Part shown: positions 34,663 through 42,757 of the stretch, piece after piece | Layout: every line of letters begins with the position of its first letter | How positions within the stretch are numbered: the first letter of the stretch is position 1 | Assembly (NCBI RefSeq): GCF_013463155.1 | Contig: NZ_CP040781.1 | Location: forward strand, 1,550,001 to 1,614,000 | Direction of reading: 5' to 3' | DNA: 64,000 bases | Source: Staphylococcus sp. 17KM0847 | GTDB lineage: Bacteria > Bacillota > Bacilli > Staphylococcales > Staphylococcaceae | The notes under the pieces: generated by a model | Seen by the model: the letters and a program-made list of their open reading frames with translations, nothing else | The model's database searches: none | Told to the model about the DNA's origin: nothing | Translations under genes and position numbers: made by a program

Positions 34663-35115
34663 ATGAAAATCAAATCAATCTTATTATCAACAACTGTTGC
34701 AACATCTTTACTTTTAGGCGCATGTGGCAATATGGATGACGACAAAGAAATGAAAAAAGACGACAAAATGATGGAAAGTAAAATGGAAGATAAAAAAGCT
34801 GACATGAAGTCAATGATGAAAGAAGGTATGTTCAAAGGCGAAAACGATCAAGAAGTTGAAGGTAAAGCGATGATTAAAGATGGCAAATTAATGCTTTCTG
34901 ATTTTAAATCTTCTAAAGGTCCAGACTTACACGTTTACTTGACTAAAAATGGCGATGTCGAAAAAGGTATGAAAATTGATAAAATCAAATATGATGAAAA
35001 AGAACAAACTTTCGACCTTAAAGATGTTAATGTTGACGACTATGATACAGCAACAATTTACTGTGACAAAGCACACGTTGTCTTCGGTAACGCTAAATTA
35101 ATGGACACTAAATAA
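34663..35115 (+). CDS. saeP: SaeP-like lipoprotein (DM13 domain)
   Basis: 150-residue lipoprotein. The signal ends with lipobox LLLGAC (Cys-19), followed by a very Lys/Met/Asp-rich linker (about 20-55) and a DM13-type domain with DLHVYLTKNGDV and ATIYCDKAHVVFGNA. In S. aureus SaeP with SaeQ activates SaeS phosphatase activity. The start at 34663 has GAGGG eight bases ahead; an upstream in-frame extension to 34612 adds no plausible signal peptide. Confidence 0.88.
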   Translation: MKIKSILLSTTVATSLLLGACGNMDDDKEMKKDDKMMESKMEDKKADMKSMMKEGMFKGENDQEVEGKAMIKDGKLMLSDFKSSKGPDLHVYLTKNGDVEKGMKIDKIKYDEKEQTFDLKDVNVDDYDTATIYCDKAHVVFGNAKLMDTK

Positions 35116-35150
35116 TTCATTGAACATTTAATATAACCCAACATATTGCA

Positions 35151-35191
35151 TGAGATAGAATTCTAATAACATAGGGTTCTATCTCATTTTT
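35151..35191 (+). terminator. Hairpin with T run between saeP and saeQ
   Basis: TGAGATAGAA and TTCTATCTCA pair perfectly around 16 bases and are followed by TTTTT. It sits inside the operon and would lower transcription into saeQRS relative to saeP. Confidence 0.75.
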
Positions 35192-35216
35192 ATCAATTTA
35201 TAAAGGAGCAGATACA

Positions 35217-35678
35217 ATGACAATGGTTTGGAAAATAATAATACTGTTAATCAGAATGGGATCTGGGTTAATTATGCTTATGCAAGGTTTTGAAAAATTA
35301 ACAGGTGGTTTTACAGTCAGTGGACTAGTTCCCGTCATCAAAAACAATCAAGATACACCTGATTGGTATAAATCTTTTTTTGCAAATATCGTCAGTCAAC
35401 AGTTGGATCTATTCCAATGGTTTATTCCGCTGGGTGAGATTGCGATTGGCTTGGGCTTATTACTTGGTATCTTATCTTATATCGCTAGTTTCTTCGGCGC
35501 TTTTGTGATGTTAAATTATCTTCTGGCAGATATGATTTTTACGTATCCATTACAGCTATTTTTCTTTATAATATTATTAATGAATAAAGAAACACTGTGC
35601 AAACTAAATTTGATGCACTTCTTTAAAAGAAAAAAGCTAAGGGATGATAAACATGACGCACCACGTATTGATTGTTGA
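35217..35678 (+). CDS. saeQ: SaeQ-like membrane protein (DoxX family)
   Basis: 153 residues with four hydrophobic segments (about 4-25, 65-85, 87-105, 107-121) and a basic C-terminal tail ([10 protein letters not shown]). It has DoxX-like features such as FEKLTGG near 25-31 and [12 protein letters not shown]. In S. aureus it acts with SaeP to shut down SaeS. GGAG precedes the ATG; its 3' end overlaps saeR by 26 bases, indicating coupling. Confidence 0.85.
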   Translation: MTMVWKIIILLIRMGSGLIMLMQGFEKLTGGFTVSGLVPVIKNNQDTPDWYKSFFANIVSQQLDLFQWFIPLGEIAIGLGLLLGILSYIASFFGAFVMLNYLLADMIFTYPLQLFFFIILLMNKETLCKLNLMHFFKRKKLRDDKHDAPRIDC

Positions 35679-36339
35679 TGATGAACCCGACATTTGTGAT
35701 ATATGTAAAACATATTTTGAGTTCGAAGGTTATCGTGTATCCATTGCCTCTAACGGTCAAGAAGCAATCGATATGTTAGACCAGCATATTGATTTGCTCA
35801 TTTTAGATATTATGATGCCCCAAAAAGATGGCTATGCTGTCATCAAAGATATGAAAGCACGCCACTTGGATATTCCATATATTTACTTAACCGCTAAAAC
35901 GACTGAGGCTGATACAATCTATGGTTTAATGCTGGGTGCAGATGACTATGTAAAAAAACCATTTAGTCCAAGAGAGTTGGTGATTCGTGCTAAAAATATT
36001 TTATCGCGTACATGTCATCAATCTATCGATCACGAAACATTAACTTTCGGTACACTCACTCTGAATAATCTCACAAAAACTGTGACGATTGAAGGGCAAA
36101 ACATCGACTTGAGAGTGAAAGAATTTGAATTATTATGGTATTTTGCAACACATGAAAATATAGCGTTATCTAAAACTGATCTCCTAGAACAAGTATGGGG
36201 ATATGATTATTATGAAGATATGAATACTTTAAACGTGCATATACATCGTCTACGTGAAAAATTAGAACACTATCATTATAATGACTACCAAATCAAGACG
36301 GTGTGGGGACTTGGTTACAAATTCCAGAGGGGGCATTAG
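35653..36339 (+). CDS. saeR: Response regulator SaeR
   Basis: 228-residue OmpR-type regulator. Receiver domain (1-118) with DDE near 9-11, phosphorylation aspartate in LLILDIMMP near 51, and KKPFSPREL; the winged-helix domain covers about 130-226, with VWGYDYYED and TVWGLGYKF. The match to S. aureus SaeR, a virulence regulator, is strong by eye. The ATG at 35653 follows AAGGGATG; a start three codons earlier overlaps this site. Confidence 0.93.
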   Translation: MTHHVLIVDDEPDICDICKTYFEFEGYRVSIASNGQEAIDMLDQHIDLLILDIMMPQKDGYAVIKDMKARHLDIPYIYLTAKTTEADTIYGLMLGADDYVKKPFSPRELVIRAKNILSRTCHQSIDHETLTFGTLTLNNLTKTVTIEGQNIDLRVKEFELLWYFATHENIALSKTDLLEQVWGYDYYEDMNTLNVHIHRLREKLEHYHYNDYQIKTVWGLGYKFQRGH

Positions 36340-36343
36340 AAAG

Positions 36344-37372
36344 ATGACAATACGCAAACAACTCTTTATATCTTTTGTCACTTCTATTATAATTACAACA
36401 TTATTTCTCTATATTTTTTATAAAATGATGTGGTTCAATGGTCAACAAACAATTGTATTAACATTATTTTCATTGATTTCAAGTATGATGACAATGATGA
36501 TTGCGATGACCTTTTCTGTGCCAACCATTCATAAAATCGAACGTTTAAATAACGAAACTCAAAAGATATCCAATGGTAATTTCAATATTGATCACCTCAA
36601 TATTCAATCTCCTCTTGAAGTCAAAGAACTAAACGAATCTTTTGAGCAAATGGTGACACAAGTTCAAGCACAAATGACACAAATTAAAAATGATGAACTT
36701 GAAAAGATGCATATGGTACAAAATTTAGCCCATGATTTAAAGACACCATTAGCAAGTATTAAATCTTATTCTGAAGCATTACAAGATGGTATAATACAAG
36801 ACTATGAATCACAGCAACATGCTTATAAAGTATTGATTAACCAAACAGATCGACTCAGCCATATGTTCGATGACTTAACAACAATGGTTAATGTCGCCAC
36901 GCACACGAAAAAACAAGAACAACTACAAATTGATCAATTGCTTCTTTCTATATTAGAAGGTTATCAACATCATTTTGAACAACAGCAACGCCATATCAAT
37001 GTTGAAGTAGAAGACCATATCCCTCGCTTCATACAAGATCAAGTCGCGATCGAACGCATTATCTCTAACTTTTTAGATAACGCCTTAAAATTTTCTGAAA
37101 GTGGTACACCTATCAGTATTAGCGTACACAAAACAAAAAGCGAACAACTTGCCATCGCAGTTAGTGATCAAGGACAAGGGATCCCATCTCGATATATCTC
37201 ACGTATCTTTGAACGTACCTATCGCGTTGAAGGCTCACGGAACCTCAATAGTGGCGGTTCCGGCTTAGGACTTTATATTGCTCAAACACTTGCACATCAA
37301 ATCGGTGGTCAAATTACTGTTGAGAGCCAACCTAACATGGGTTCAACATTTACATTACAATTCCCAATATAA
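36344..37372 (+). CDS. saeS: Sensor histidine kinase SaeS
   Basis: 342-residue membrane kinase of the intramembrane-sensing type: two helices (about 8-28 and 38-60) with a very short extracellular loop (MWFNGQQ), HAMP, a phosphoacceptor motif NLAHDLKTPLAS near 124-135, and N, G1 and G2 boxes (NFLDNALKFS, DQGQGIP, SGGSGLGLYIA). It begins four bases after saeR; GAGGGGG lies ahead. S. aureus SaeS is slightly longer (351). Confidence 0.93.
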   Translation: MTIRKQLFISFVTSIIITTLFLYIFYKMMWFNGQQTIVLTLFSLISSMMTMMIAMTFSVPTIHKIERLNNETQKISNGNFNIDHLNIQSPLEVKELNESFEQMVTQVQAQMTQIKNDELEKMHMVQNLAHDLKTPLASIKSYSEALQDGIIQDYESQQHAYKVLINQTDRLSHMFDDLTTMVNVATHTKKQEQLQIDQLLLSILEGYQHHFEQQQRHINVEVEDHIPRFIQDQVAIERIISNFLDNALKFSESGTPISISVHKTKSEQLAIAVSDQGQGIPSRYISRIFERTYRVEGSRNLNSGGSGLGLYIAQTLAHQIGGQITVESQPNMGSTFTLQFPI

Positions 37373-37421
37373 AATAAAGGTTTGTTGCGCATTCTAAAAT
37401 GGCGAACAAACCTTTATTTTG
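37371..37421 (+). terminator. Terminator of the sae operon (bidirectional)
   Basis: AAAATAAAGGTTTGTTGCGC nearly mirrors GCGAACAAACCTTTATTTT around an 11-base loop. It separates convergent saeS and the ABC importer operon and could serve both. Confidence 0.88.
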
Positions 37422-37446
37422 AGTTATATAGTGTTTTAATCTTTCT

Positions 37447-38175
37447 TTATACTTCTATTACATTTAAAAACCTTTGTAGTGCTTCTGTTTGGGGTTGTGT
37501 AAATAATGTTTCTGGAGGTCCCTGTTCACCGATTAAGCCATCATTTATAAAAACAGTTCTATCGGATACCTCACGTGCAAAACGCATTTCATGTGTCACA
37601 ATGACCATTGTCATTCCCTCATTGGCTAATTCTTTTATAACTGCTAATACATCATTCACCAATTCTGGATCAAGCGCAGATGTCGGTTCATCAAATAGCA
37701 TAACTTTGGGATTCATAGCTAATGCACGTGCGATAGCGACTCTCTGCTGTTGACCACCAGATAAGGCATGTGGACGTTGATCTTTCACACCTTCTAATCC
37801 AACTTTAGTTAATAATTTTAACGCCTCATCATACGCTTGTTGCTTTTTAATTTTTTTAACTGTAACTAAGCCTTCCATGACATTTTCAATTGCTGTTTTA
37901 TGTGGAAATAAATTATAACTTTGAAATACCATACCCGATTGTTTTCTCACTTCAATTTGTGCCTTTTTATTATCTGCCGTATACGTTTTACCATTTACAT
38001 ATACGGCACCTTCAGTAGGTACCTCTAAAGCATTCATCATCCTTAACAATGTCGTCTTACCGGAACCTGATCTGCCTATTAACGTAATAACTTCACCTTG
38101 TGCTACTGAAAGATCAATACCTTTAATAACTTCTTTACCATTAAAAGACTTTTTTATATTTTGAAGTTCAATCAT
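37447..38175 (-). CDS. tcyC: Polar amino acid (probably cystine) ABC importer ATPase
   Basis: 242-residue ATPase with Walker [10 protein letters not shown] near 33-41, Q loop [13 protein letters not shown], signature LSGGQQQR near 136-143 and Walker [14 protein letters not shown]. It is the GlnQ/TcyC type that drives amino acid import. The ATG overlaps the permease stop by four bases. Substrate is inferred from the binding protein; the gene symbol is provisional. Confidence 0.85.
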   Translation of the reverse strand: MIELQNIKKSFNGKEVIKGIDLSVAQGEVITLIGRSGSGKTTLLRMMNALEVPTEGAVYVNGKTYTADNKKAQIEVRKQSGMVFQSYNLFPHKTAIENVMEGLVTVKKIKKQQAYDEALKLLTKVGLEGVKDQRPHALSGGQQQRVAIARALAMNPKVMLFDEPTSALDPELVNDVLAVIKELANEGMTMVIVTHEMRFAREVSDRTVFINDGLIGEQGPPETLFTQPQTEALQRFLNVIEV

Positions 38176-38891
38176 GAGTGATACCCTCTTTCAATATAAG
38201 ATTCATAGTATGATTGAACCACGGATATGATAAAACATGTGATCCAGTATAACAGTGCGACTAATAAATAAATAGTCAAAAATTCATAGCTTGTAGATGC
38301 TACTTCTTGTGCTTTTCTAAACATTTCTGCAACTAAAATAAATCCTAATAATGATGTGTCCTTGATTAGACTTAAAAAGGTATTGCCCAATGCAGGTACC
38401 GACACTCTAATTGCTTGAGGTAAAATAATACGTTGGATTGTTTGTTTATAACTCATACCAATAGAGTACGCCGCTTCTGTCTGTCCTTTAGGTATCGACA
38501 TAATGCCACCACGTAGTATTTCAGATGCATACGCGCCAACGTTAAGCGACAACCCAATAATTGCAGCAATAACTGGTGACAACGTAAGCTGATTATCTGC
38601 ATCTCCTGTTGCCAACCTACCTATCTCAGGAATACCATAAAAGATAATAAATAGCTGTACAATCATCGGTGTACCTCGAATGATTGAGACATAAAAACGT
38701 GCAATACCTCTCAATATTTTACTACTAGAAATACGCATCAAAGCAGTAAATAGCGCTAAAATTAAACCAATAGCAAAAGTCACTAATGTAATCGGTATTG
38801 AATATTTGACTAACCCCTCTAACATAGGCAGAAAAGCTTGTTTCGCAGCATTTAGCGCGTGGAGTTGCTCATCATTTAGGTTCTGAAACAT
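38172..38891 (-). CDS. tcyB: Polar amino acid (probably cystine) ABC importer permease
   Basis: 239-residue HisM-type permease with about five helices and the EAA loop [20 protein letters not shown] near 147-166 that contacts the ATPase. A start at TTG 38900 is possible; the ATG at 38891 is preferred, overlapping the end of the binding-protein gene by 20 bases. Middle gene of a three-gene operon. Confidence 0.85.
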   Translation of the reverse strand: MFQNLNDEQLHALNAAKQAFLPMLEGLVKYSIPITLVTFAIGLILALFTALMRISSSKILRGIARFYVSIIRGTPMIVQLFIIFYGIPEIGRLATGDADNQLTLSPVIAAIIGLSLNVGAYASEILRGGIMSIPKGQTEAAYSIGMSYKQTIQRIILPQAIRVSVPALGNTFLSLIKDTSLLGFILVAEMFRKAQEVASTSYEFLTIYLLVALLYWITCFIISVVQSYYESYIERGYHS

Positions 38892-39651
38892 TTTCACCAA
38901 ACCATTTCTTACTTATTTTTTCTAACTCACCGTTCTCTTTGATTTTTTTCAATCCTTTATTGAAATCATCAACTATTTTATCATCTGTTTTTTTACTAAA
39001 TGTAAACGCCGATTGACTTTGCTCTGCGTCACCATCAATGGCTTTAATTTTAGCATTAGGCTTTTGCTTTTTATAATCTAAGTATGAAATATTATCATTA
39101 AATGTTCCTTCAACGCGTTTAGATTGTAATAAATCCATCGCTTGATTAAATCCATCTACTTTTGTAATATCTGCACCTTTAGATTGTGCCAACTTACCAT
39201 AATTTGAAGTTAATGTTTGGGCAAGTTTTTTACCTTTTACATCATCAAATGATTGAATATCATTATTATCTTCATTTACAACTAATACACCGTTTGAGTA
39301 AGTATACGGCTCAGAAAACTTATATTTTTCTTTTCTTTCGTCATTAATACCCACTTGGTTTGCGATAACATCAAAACGACCTGCATCTAAACCTGCAAAC
39401 ATTGAATCCCACTGTGTCTCTTTAAATTCAACGTCATAACCCATTTCTTTTGCTACAGCTTTTGTAACTTCTACATCATAACCTGTTAACTTGTCATTTT
39501 TATCGTGGAATGTGAACGGCGCATAAGTTCCCTCAGTTCCAACAATAATTTTCTTATCATCTTTCTTACTGTTCTCTTTAGTATCATTACCATTACCACA
39601 TGCAGCTAATACAACCATTAGTGCAATAACAAGAAATAAACCTTTTTTCAT
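38872..39651 (-). CDS. tcyA: Polar amino acid (probably cystine)-binding lipoprotein
   Basis: 259 residues: signal peptide with lipobox VLAAC (Cys-18), then a Lys/Asp linker and an SBP_bac_3 domain. Segments YAPFTFHDKNDKLTGYDVEV and FDVIANQVGIN resemble cystine-binding FliY/TcyJ proteins rather than glutamine or arginine binders; that is a judgement by eye. First gene of the operon with permease and ATPase downstream. Confidence 0.85.
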   Translation of the reverse strand: MKKGLFLVIALMVVLAACGNGNDTKENSKKDDKKIIVGTEGTYAPFTFHDKNDKLTGYDVEVTKAVAKEMGYDVEFKETQWDSMFAGLDAGRFDVIANQVGINDERKEKYKFSEPYTYSNGVLVVNEDNNDIQSFDDVKGKKLAQTLTSNYGKLAQSKGADITKVDGFNQAMDLLQSKRVEGTFNDNISYLDYKKQKPNAKIKAIDGDAEQSQSAFTFSKKTDDKIVDDFNKGLKKIKENGELEKISKKWFGENVSEPK

Positions 39652-39920
39652 ATTTGTATCCTCTATTCTTAGTATTTTAATCAGATTAATTACAGTTTAG
39701 ACTGAAATGTTTATGCTGTCAATGACAAAACCTTACACCATAAAAATCACTGATTTCGTCATCACAACAGTCATTTGGGTAACTCATATATTGTTACCTT
39801 ATTTCTAACGTAACTTCAAAAAAGCACCTCTCGAATATTTTCGTGAAGTGCTGTAAACGTGCTTTCAATTGAACACAATTACCAAATCTGTCAGCGAATA
39901 GACTTACAACAACTTTGGTA
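39652..39920. other. tcyA upstream region and left flank of the outer island
   Basis: The first part should hold the importer promoter. From 39823 a copy of the rpsI terminator (39823-39852) appears, followed by a segment similar to 42470-42548 (shared TTACCAAATCTGT and CTTTGGTAATTAACG), both lying just outside an rpsI-end copy. Confidence 0.6.
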
Positions 39921-39978
39921 ATTAACGTTTAAGAATTATGGTGAACAATGTGTTTTTAAGATCTGGTTTTTTACGTTT
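39921..39978 (-). repeat. Degenerate rpsI 3'-end copy (outer att site)
   Basis: Aligns to rpsI positions 48755-48815 with about half a dozen substitutions and two one-base gaps; it still reads ATTAACGTTT, AAGAATTATGGTGAAC and CTGGTTTTTTACGTTT. It is flanked outside by a terminator copy (39823-39852). Confidence 0.8.
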
Positions 39979-40079
39979 AGAAAATCTCATTTCAAAATTT
40001 TTCGATTACATAGAATTACAGTAAATATCACTCAAGGGTAACTAAATAAACTGCTGGCTGGTGATAAATACTCTCGTTT

Positions 40080-40168
40080 CGTCCGGTTATCGTCCGGTTA
40101 TCGTCCGGTCGTAAATATATTGATTTATCAATGTTTTTATGTATATCAATAGGTTATCGTCCGGTTAT
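40080..40168. repeat. Short direct repeats CGTCCGGTTAT
   Basis: The 11-base unit CGTCCGGTTAT occurs in tandem from 40080 (two full units plus CGTCCGG) and once more at 40158-40168. A TTGATTTATCAA palindrome lies between. The array is directly downstream of the 86-codon winged-helix remnant. Confidence 0.8.
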
Positions 40169-40183
40169 CACTTAATGACTTTA

Positions 40184-40444
40184 TTAGTCTCTAATTAAAT
40201 AATATCTAGTTCCCGGACCTCTACCTTCAGATCCGATAATCTCTAACTTCTTCAGTTCAGCAATTAACTCAGATGTATAGCTTTTTTGAAGTCCCATTGT
40301 TTCTTGAATTTCTAGCCTACTGGCTAACTTACCATCTGATAAAAATTCTACAATATCTGACAACTTTTGATTAGTTGGTATTTTATTTAACTTATAATTC
40401 TTATTAAATAATATTACAGTGAATAGATTATCTGTTGCTATCAA
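40184..40444 (-). pseudogene. C-terminal winged-helix fragment of an AlbA_2/HATPase-type protein
   Basis: 86 codons from a TTG without a ribosome binding site. Residues 25-85 form a winged helix (ASRLEIQETMGLQKSYTSEL), ending in TRYYLIRD, much like the C-terminus of the neighbouring full protein (RTYYLLGFE). The short LFTVILFNKN before it resembles the strand that precedes the winged helix in that family. Most likely the surviving tail of a second copy; a stand-alone small regulator is less likely. Confidence 0.6.
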
Positions 40445-40499
40445 AATAGGTTATTCATTAAAATAATGAACAATTCTTCCTTTAACTTAGATAATAACA

Positions 40500-40794
40500 C
40501 TCGAAAATTTTCCTCTTTACTCGAAAGTTCATAAATCCCTTGGTATCATTGGTTTCCCCATAATTTTTTAGTGCTTTTCTTTTCAGTTACTCGAAAATTT
40601 TCCTCTTTACTCGAAAGTTCATAAACCCCTTGATATCATTGGTTTCCCATAATTTTTTAGCATTTTTCTTTTCAGTTACTCGAAAATTTTCCTCTTTACT
40701 CGAAAGTTCATAAACCCCTTGATATCATTGGTTTCTCATAATTTTTTAGCATTTTTCTTTTCAGTTACTCGAAAATTTTCCTCTTTACTCGAAA
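40500..40794. repeat. 89-90 bp tandem repeat array, three units plus a partial fourth
   Basis: Units begin at 40500, 40590, 40679 and 40768 (the last is 27 bases). Units 2 and 3 are almost identical. Each starts with two TTACTCGAAA boxes spaced by about nine bases with a GAAAATTTTC palindrome, then about 60 bases of A/T-rich sequence. The partial unit covers the stop codon of the AlbA_2 gene. Confidence 0.92.
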
Positions 40795-42221
40795 CCAAGT
40801 AAATAATATGTTCTCTTTGGATCATTTTTACTTGATCCATGTGTCGATATAATATTCATTGCTTCTAATTCTTTCAATCTTTTTCTTGCAGTAGGAACAG
40901 ATCTTTGAATAATATCTGCAATTTTAGATGCTGTTAGTTCCCCTTGATTATATAAATGTCTCACAATTAATTCTTGTTGTTCATTTAAGCTTTCAAATAA
41001 TTCAGGTGTTATTATATTACTCACTCTGCCTGTTTCTCTTTCTTTTCTAGCTACGATGTTATTCTTCAAAGTCAGTTGTACCGAACTATTATTAGGCTCT
41101 GAATAAACAGGATCATCTAAAAAATAGTCCTTCATTTCATCAAATATACGTCCTACACCCTCATTTGATTCTCGAACCCATTTATATTGAGTTAATGCTG
41201 CAGCTAATTTTGGATTCCTTGAATATCTTTCTTCTTTAATATTCTTTAACGTAACAGAAGCAGGCAGTGCACCAGGACTACTAATTTCTAATCTGTCGTC
41301 AAACATTTTTATTCTTATATGATCGCCTTGATTATCGTACCTGCGATGTACAATAGCATTTATCATCCCTTCAAACCAAGCAAATTCAGGATATTCAGGA
41401 AGCGTTACAAATTTCCCTTCTTTTCCTAAGAAAGTATATTCTCGTAATTGTGTATTAATAAAAGCTCTTGTCTCCCTAATTGCTATCGGTAGAGCTTTAT
41501 CAAAAGTAATATCTTTAACTACATTAAGTCTTGGCCCGGATTCTTCTTTAGTACCTTCATATCTCATAAAACGAATTCTAGCACTAGGGAAATAAGCATT
41601 AATATTATTACTAAACAGTAACAATCCTGCAACTGTCAATTTTCCTTCACGCATGAATCCTCTAGCTTTTAGTAATTTTTCATCATCTACATTTGTATTA
41701 AGTAATTGCTTAAATTCACTCACTAGCATTTCATCTACATCTTCAATACTAGAATTCTCTACTAATTCTTCTTCAAAACGGCGTGAACCACGATCATATT
41801 CCAAATTTGTGATTTGATTATGAGTCAATTTTCTGCTTTTATCATTAATTCTTAAATATACTGAGTCATCTTTTAAGGTGATAATGGCATCATAACTAGG
41901 TTCAATATCAAAAACAAGGATTTCATCCATAGTTCCATCAAGTTTCTTCACTTCTATTATTTCATGAGTATATTTCGGTATTCTATATAAATATTCGAAA
42001 GGTGCTTCAATATACAATTCTTTCTTTTTTGCTTTTATATGGTTAAACCCTGAAATCTCACCATTATCTTCAATACCAATTACAAGTTTTCCACCTTCCG
42101 CATTTGCAAATGCACCAATGTGTTGAGCTACATCTTTAGGATTTATAGACGCTCTCTTTCTATCTAGAAGCTGTCCTTCAACTTCAGTTTGTAAATATTC
42201 AATATACTTTCTACTAGCCAT
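40785..42221 (-). CDS. AlbA_2 / HATPase domain protein (COG2865, RecG-like) with winged helix
   Basis: 478 residues. The N-terminal AlbA_2 domain (about 12-130) has GQLLDRKR and AFANAEGGKLVIGIEDNGEI; the HATPase_c_4 region (about 270-370) has MINAIVHRRYDNQGDHIRI and NEGVGRIFDEM; a winged helix (about 405-470) ends the protein. Such proteins are annotated as putative transcriptional regulators or helicase-like and are common in mobile and defence islands; the activity is unknown. The ATG at 42221 has AGAGGT six bases ahead. The last codons lie inside the repeat array. Confidence 0.85.
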   Translation of the reverse strand: MASRKYIEYLQTEVEGQLLDRKRASINPKDVAQHIGAFANAEGGKLVIGIEDNGEISGFNHIKAKKKELYIEAPFEYLYRIPKYTHEIIEVKKLDGTMDEILVFDIEPSYDAIITLKDDSVYLRINDKSRKLTHNQITNLEYDRGSRRFEEELVENSSIEDVDEMLVSEFKQLLNTNVDDEKLLKARGFMREGKLTVAGLLLFSNNINAYFPSARIRFMRYEGTKEESGPRLNVVKDITFDKALPIAIRETRAFINTQLREYTFLGKEGKFVTLPEYPEFAWFEGMINAIVHRRYDNQGDHIRIKMFDDRLEISSPGALPASVTLKNIKEERYSRNPKLAAALTQYKWVRESNEGVGRIFDEMKDYFLDDPVYSEPNNSSVQLTLKNNIVARKERETGRVSNIITPELFESLNEQQELIVRHLYNQGELTASKIADIIQRSVPTARKRLKELEAMNIISTHGSSKNDPKRTYYLLGFE

Positions 42222-42256
42222 CTCTAAACCTCTCAATCATGCATCTTATTGAGTTT

Positions 42257-42285
42257 ATTATATCATCCAATCCTATATCTATCGA
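42257..42285 (-). promoter_or_regulatory. Probable promoter of the AlbA_2 gene
   Basis: On the minus strand TCGATA (42280-42285), 17 bases, then a perfect TATAAT (42257-42262), about 30 bases upstream of the start codon. Confidence 0.6.
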
Positions 42286-42439
42286 TTTTTATTATCTCCC
42301 CTATCTACTTACTACATGAACCCCAGAGAAAACCAGGTCATTTCATATAGATTCATCCAGTTTAATATAATTAAATTTTAGCCAGTTTAAAATATAATTC
42401 TTCTGAAAGTATATATAAGTACCTCTACGAAAATAAAAA

Positions 42440-42469
42440 AGCACTCTCCAACAAAAGTTGGAAAGTGCT
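42440..42469 (-). terminator. rpsI-type terminator copy at the middle att site
   Basis: AGCACTCTCCAAC pairs with GTTGGAAAGTGCT; with the neighbouring rpsI-end copy it mirrors the order rpsI end - terminator seen at 48702-48815. T's follow on the minus strand. The remaining bases of 42286-42548 carry no gene. Confidence 0.8.
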
Positions 42470-42548
42470 GAAACGTATTTGAACACAAATTGCTGATACA
42501 ATTTGTATACCAAATCTGTAAGAGAATAAATTCGCAACAGCTTTGGTA

Positions 42549-42609
42549 ATTAACGTTTTGAGAATTGTGGTGAACGACGTGCTTTTTTAAGACCTGGTTT
42601 TTTACGTTC
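42549..42609 (-). repeat. Exact 61-bp rpsI 3'-end copy (att site)
   Basis: Identical over 61 bases to 48755-48815 inside rpsI, including stop codon and last codons, but not attached to an rpsI reading frame. This is the direct repeat expected at the far end of an element inserted into rpsI. Confidence 0.95.
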
Positions 42610-42757
42610 AAAAAACTTTAGGTTTTCGTACAGTTGTATAGACCGTTGTAAGCGTTGATATTAAAGGATTTCTAATTTTTAGATTGCATAGAATTGCACC
42701 AAATATCACTCAGGGGTAACTAAATATACTGCTGGCCGGTAGTAAAAATTAAGTAAA

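Larger units (their letters stand above)
39921..42609. mobile_element. Outer rpsI-integrated island (remnant, no integrase)
   Basis: Bounded by two copies of the rpsI 3' end: a degenerate one at 39921-39978 and an exact one at 42549-42609. Sequence just inside the former (40000-40070) resembles that inside the latter on the neighbouring island (42670-42745), e.g. the shared GGTAACTAAATA and ACTGCTGGC. It carries an AlbA_2/HATPase gene, a broken relative and two repeat arrays, but no integrase. It is inferred to be an older insertion into the same site. Confidence 0.65.

Noticed and set aside
40500..40794. CRISPR-like array
   Set aside because: The units are 89-90 bases and repeat over their full length, with no variable spacers and no cas genes nearby.
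42387..42611. 74-codon minus-strand frame over the middle att site
   Set aside because: It crosses a terminator hairpin and the rpsI-end copy, lacks a ribosome binding site and resembles nothing known.
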